Notes under the pieces: generated by a model
What the model was told of the DNA's origin: nothing
Database searches by the model: none
What the model saw: the letters and a program-made list of their open reading frames with translations, nothing else
Translations under genes and position numbers: made by a program
In this document: piece by piece, positions 5,765-6,811 of the stretch
Layout: every line of letters starts with the position of its first letter
Position numbering within the stretch: the stretch's first letter is position 1
From: Rhodobacterales bacterium 34-62-10
GTDB lineage: Bacteria > Pseudomonadota > Alphaproteobacteria > Rhodobacterales > Rhodobacteraceae
Direction of reading: 5' to 3'
DNA length: 6,811 nucleotides
Assembly (NCBI GenBank): GCA_002282555.1
Contig: NCJR01000113.1
Coordinates: 1 to 6,811 of the forward strand

Positions 5765-6811
5765 TTGGCGATACGCTCTCTGATCAGGGATTCGATGGCG
5801 GCAAGGTCATTGCCGATCCGGGTGACACGTTCAGGCCGGTCATAAAGATCGGCCATGCGTGGCGGCAAGGGCGGGCGAACACCTGTCGCTGCCTCGACCG
5901 CGTCGGGGAATTTCGCGGGATGCGCGGTGGCGAGTGTGATCATCGGCACCGATGGATCGCGCAGCGCCTCGGCCACATGCACACCCACGGCGGTGTGGGG
6001 GCACAAAAGCTCGCCTGTGGTTTTCAGCGTGCGACCAATGGTGGCGGCGGTCTCATCCTCGCCGCAGCGCCCGGAATCAAACGCCTCACGCAGGGCCTGC
6101 ATCGCACCTTGAGAGACCGAGAAACCGCCTGCCTTCAGCTCGTCCATCAGTTGGGCCACGGCAGCGCCGTCTTGATTATAGGCATAGAACAGCGCCCGCT
6201 CGAAATTCGAGCTGACCTGAATATCCATCGAAGGGCTGATCGAGGGGATCACACCGTCCGGGCGGTATTCACCACCCGACAGGCAACGGTGCAGAATGTC
6301 GTTATGGTTGGTGGCCACCACCAGACGGTCGATCGGCAGGCCCATGCGTTTGGCGATGTACCCTGCGAAGATGTCGCCGAAATTGCCGGTGGGCACGGTG
6401 AAGCTGACCTTGCGGTCAGGGGCACCAAGGCTGACGGCAGCGGTGAAGTAATAGACCACCTGCGCCAGCACCCGCGCCCAGTTGATCGAGTTCACCCCCG
6501 CCAGCCGCACCCCGTCGCGGAAGTCGAAATCGTTGAACATGTCCTTTACGCGGGCTTGGGCATCGTCGAAATGCCCGTCGATGGCAAGGGCATGGACATT
6601 CGCCTCGATGGGTGTGGTCATCTGACGGCGCTGCACCTCGGACACGCGACCATTCGGATACAGGATGAACACATCCACCGCATCCAGCCCCCGAAACGCC
6701 TCGATCGCCGCCGATCCTGTATCGCCGCTGGTGGCCCCCACGATGGTCACCCGCTCGCCCGACCGCCCCAAGGCCGCCTGGAACAGCTGACCGATCAGCT
6801 GCATGGCGAAA
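5761..6811 (-). CDS. thrC: threonine synthase, 5' end cut by window edge
   Basis: This PLP enzyme converts O-phospho-L-homoserine and water to L-threonine and phosphate, the last step of threonine synthesis, in the cytosol. The frame stays open to the window edge: two further codons (Phe, Ala) precede the Met at 6804, matching the family context FKDFAMQ, so Met6804 is internal. The PLP-binding lysine, expected a few residues upstream, is just outside. Counting from Met6804, I see the cofactor phosphate loop ATSGDTGSAAIEAF at 24-37, GVNSINWARVLAQ at 103-115, and FTVPTGNFGDIFAGYIAKRMGLP at 136-158 with the conserved NFGD. About 347 residues are present and roughly 110-120 are missing from the N-terminus, judged by typical family length. 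It is the first visible gene of the operon with the M16 peptidase and the acetyltransferase; its TGA overlaps the peptidase's TTG start. No attenuator or promoter can be judged because the 5' region is absent. Confidence 0.97.
   Translation of the reverse strand, partial: FAMQLIGQLFQAALGRSGERVTIVGATSGDTGSAAIEAFRGLDAVDVFILYPNGRVSEVQRRQMTTPIEANVHALAIDGHFDDAQARVKDMFNDFDFRDGVRLAGVNSINWARVLAQVVYYFTAAVSLGAPDRKVSFTVPTGNFGDIFAGYIAKRMGLPIDRLVVATNHNDILHRCLSGGEYRPDGVIPSISPSMDIQVSSNFERALFYAYNQDGAAVAQLMDELKAGGFSVSQGAMQALREAFDSGRCGEDETAATIGRTLKTTGELLCPHTAVGVHVAEALRDPSVPMITLATAHPAKFPDAVEAATGVRPPLPPRMADLYDRPERVTRIGNDLAAIESLIRERIAN

Noticed and set aside
5228..5845. 205-codon plus-strand open frame across the M16 peptidase and thrC junction
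   Set aside because: It is antisense to two clear conserved genes and shows the same His/Arg/Gln-rich shadow composition.

Overview
The window is a compact, GC-rich bacterial chromosome segment with seven protein-coding genes and almost no intergenic space. Both end genes run off the window. The protein sequences, the codon bias (long antisense open frames everywhere) and the gene set suggest an alphaproteobacterium, most likely of the Rhodobacterales. That placement is inference from familiarity, not a database result. All genes look like ordinary core or housekeeping functions. I see no mobile element, CRISPR array, tRNA or rRNA, or sign of recent transfer.

Layout. Bases 1-1412, plus strand: mtnP (methylthioadenosine phosphorylase, lacking only its first few codons) followed after 26 bases by apt (adenine phosphoribosyltransferase). 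MtnP releases adenine from methylthioadenosine and Apt turns that adenine into AMP, so the pair forms a two-step adenine salvage route. Bases 1413-1501: a convergent intergenic region with two hairpins and a short conserved tail. Bases 1502-3792, minus strand: a gene for an exported metallo-beta-lactamase-fold protein followed after 41 bases by a gene for an FAD-linked oxidase resembling D-2-hydroxyglutarate dehydrogenase. Bases 3793-3917: an intergenic region with an intrinsic terminator, a second copy of the conserved tail and a small palindrome. Bases 3918-6811, minus strand: thrC (threonine synthase, 5' end outside the window), an M16 zinc peptidase and a RimJ-like acetyltransferase, in that transcription order and joined by stop/start overlaps. 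These three read as one translationally coupled operon ending in the terminator at 3874-3899.

The most interesting non-coding signal is a 23-base motif found twice, 21 of 23 bases identical. Each copy lies just downstream of a hairpin and in the sense orientation of the gene that has just ended (after apt on plus, after the acetyltransferase on minus). It looks like a dispersed 3'-end or terminator-associated element. Other points worth a second look are the altered metal-binding motif of the exported MBL-fold protein, the TTG start of the M16 peptidase inside thrC's stop, and a six-codon mini-ORF that may drive translation of the FAD oxidase. I found no convincing novel multi-gene system.
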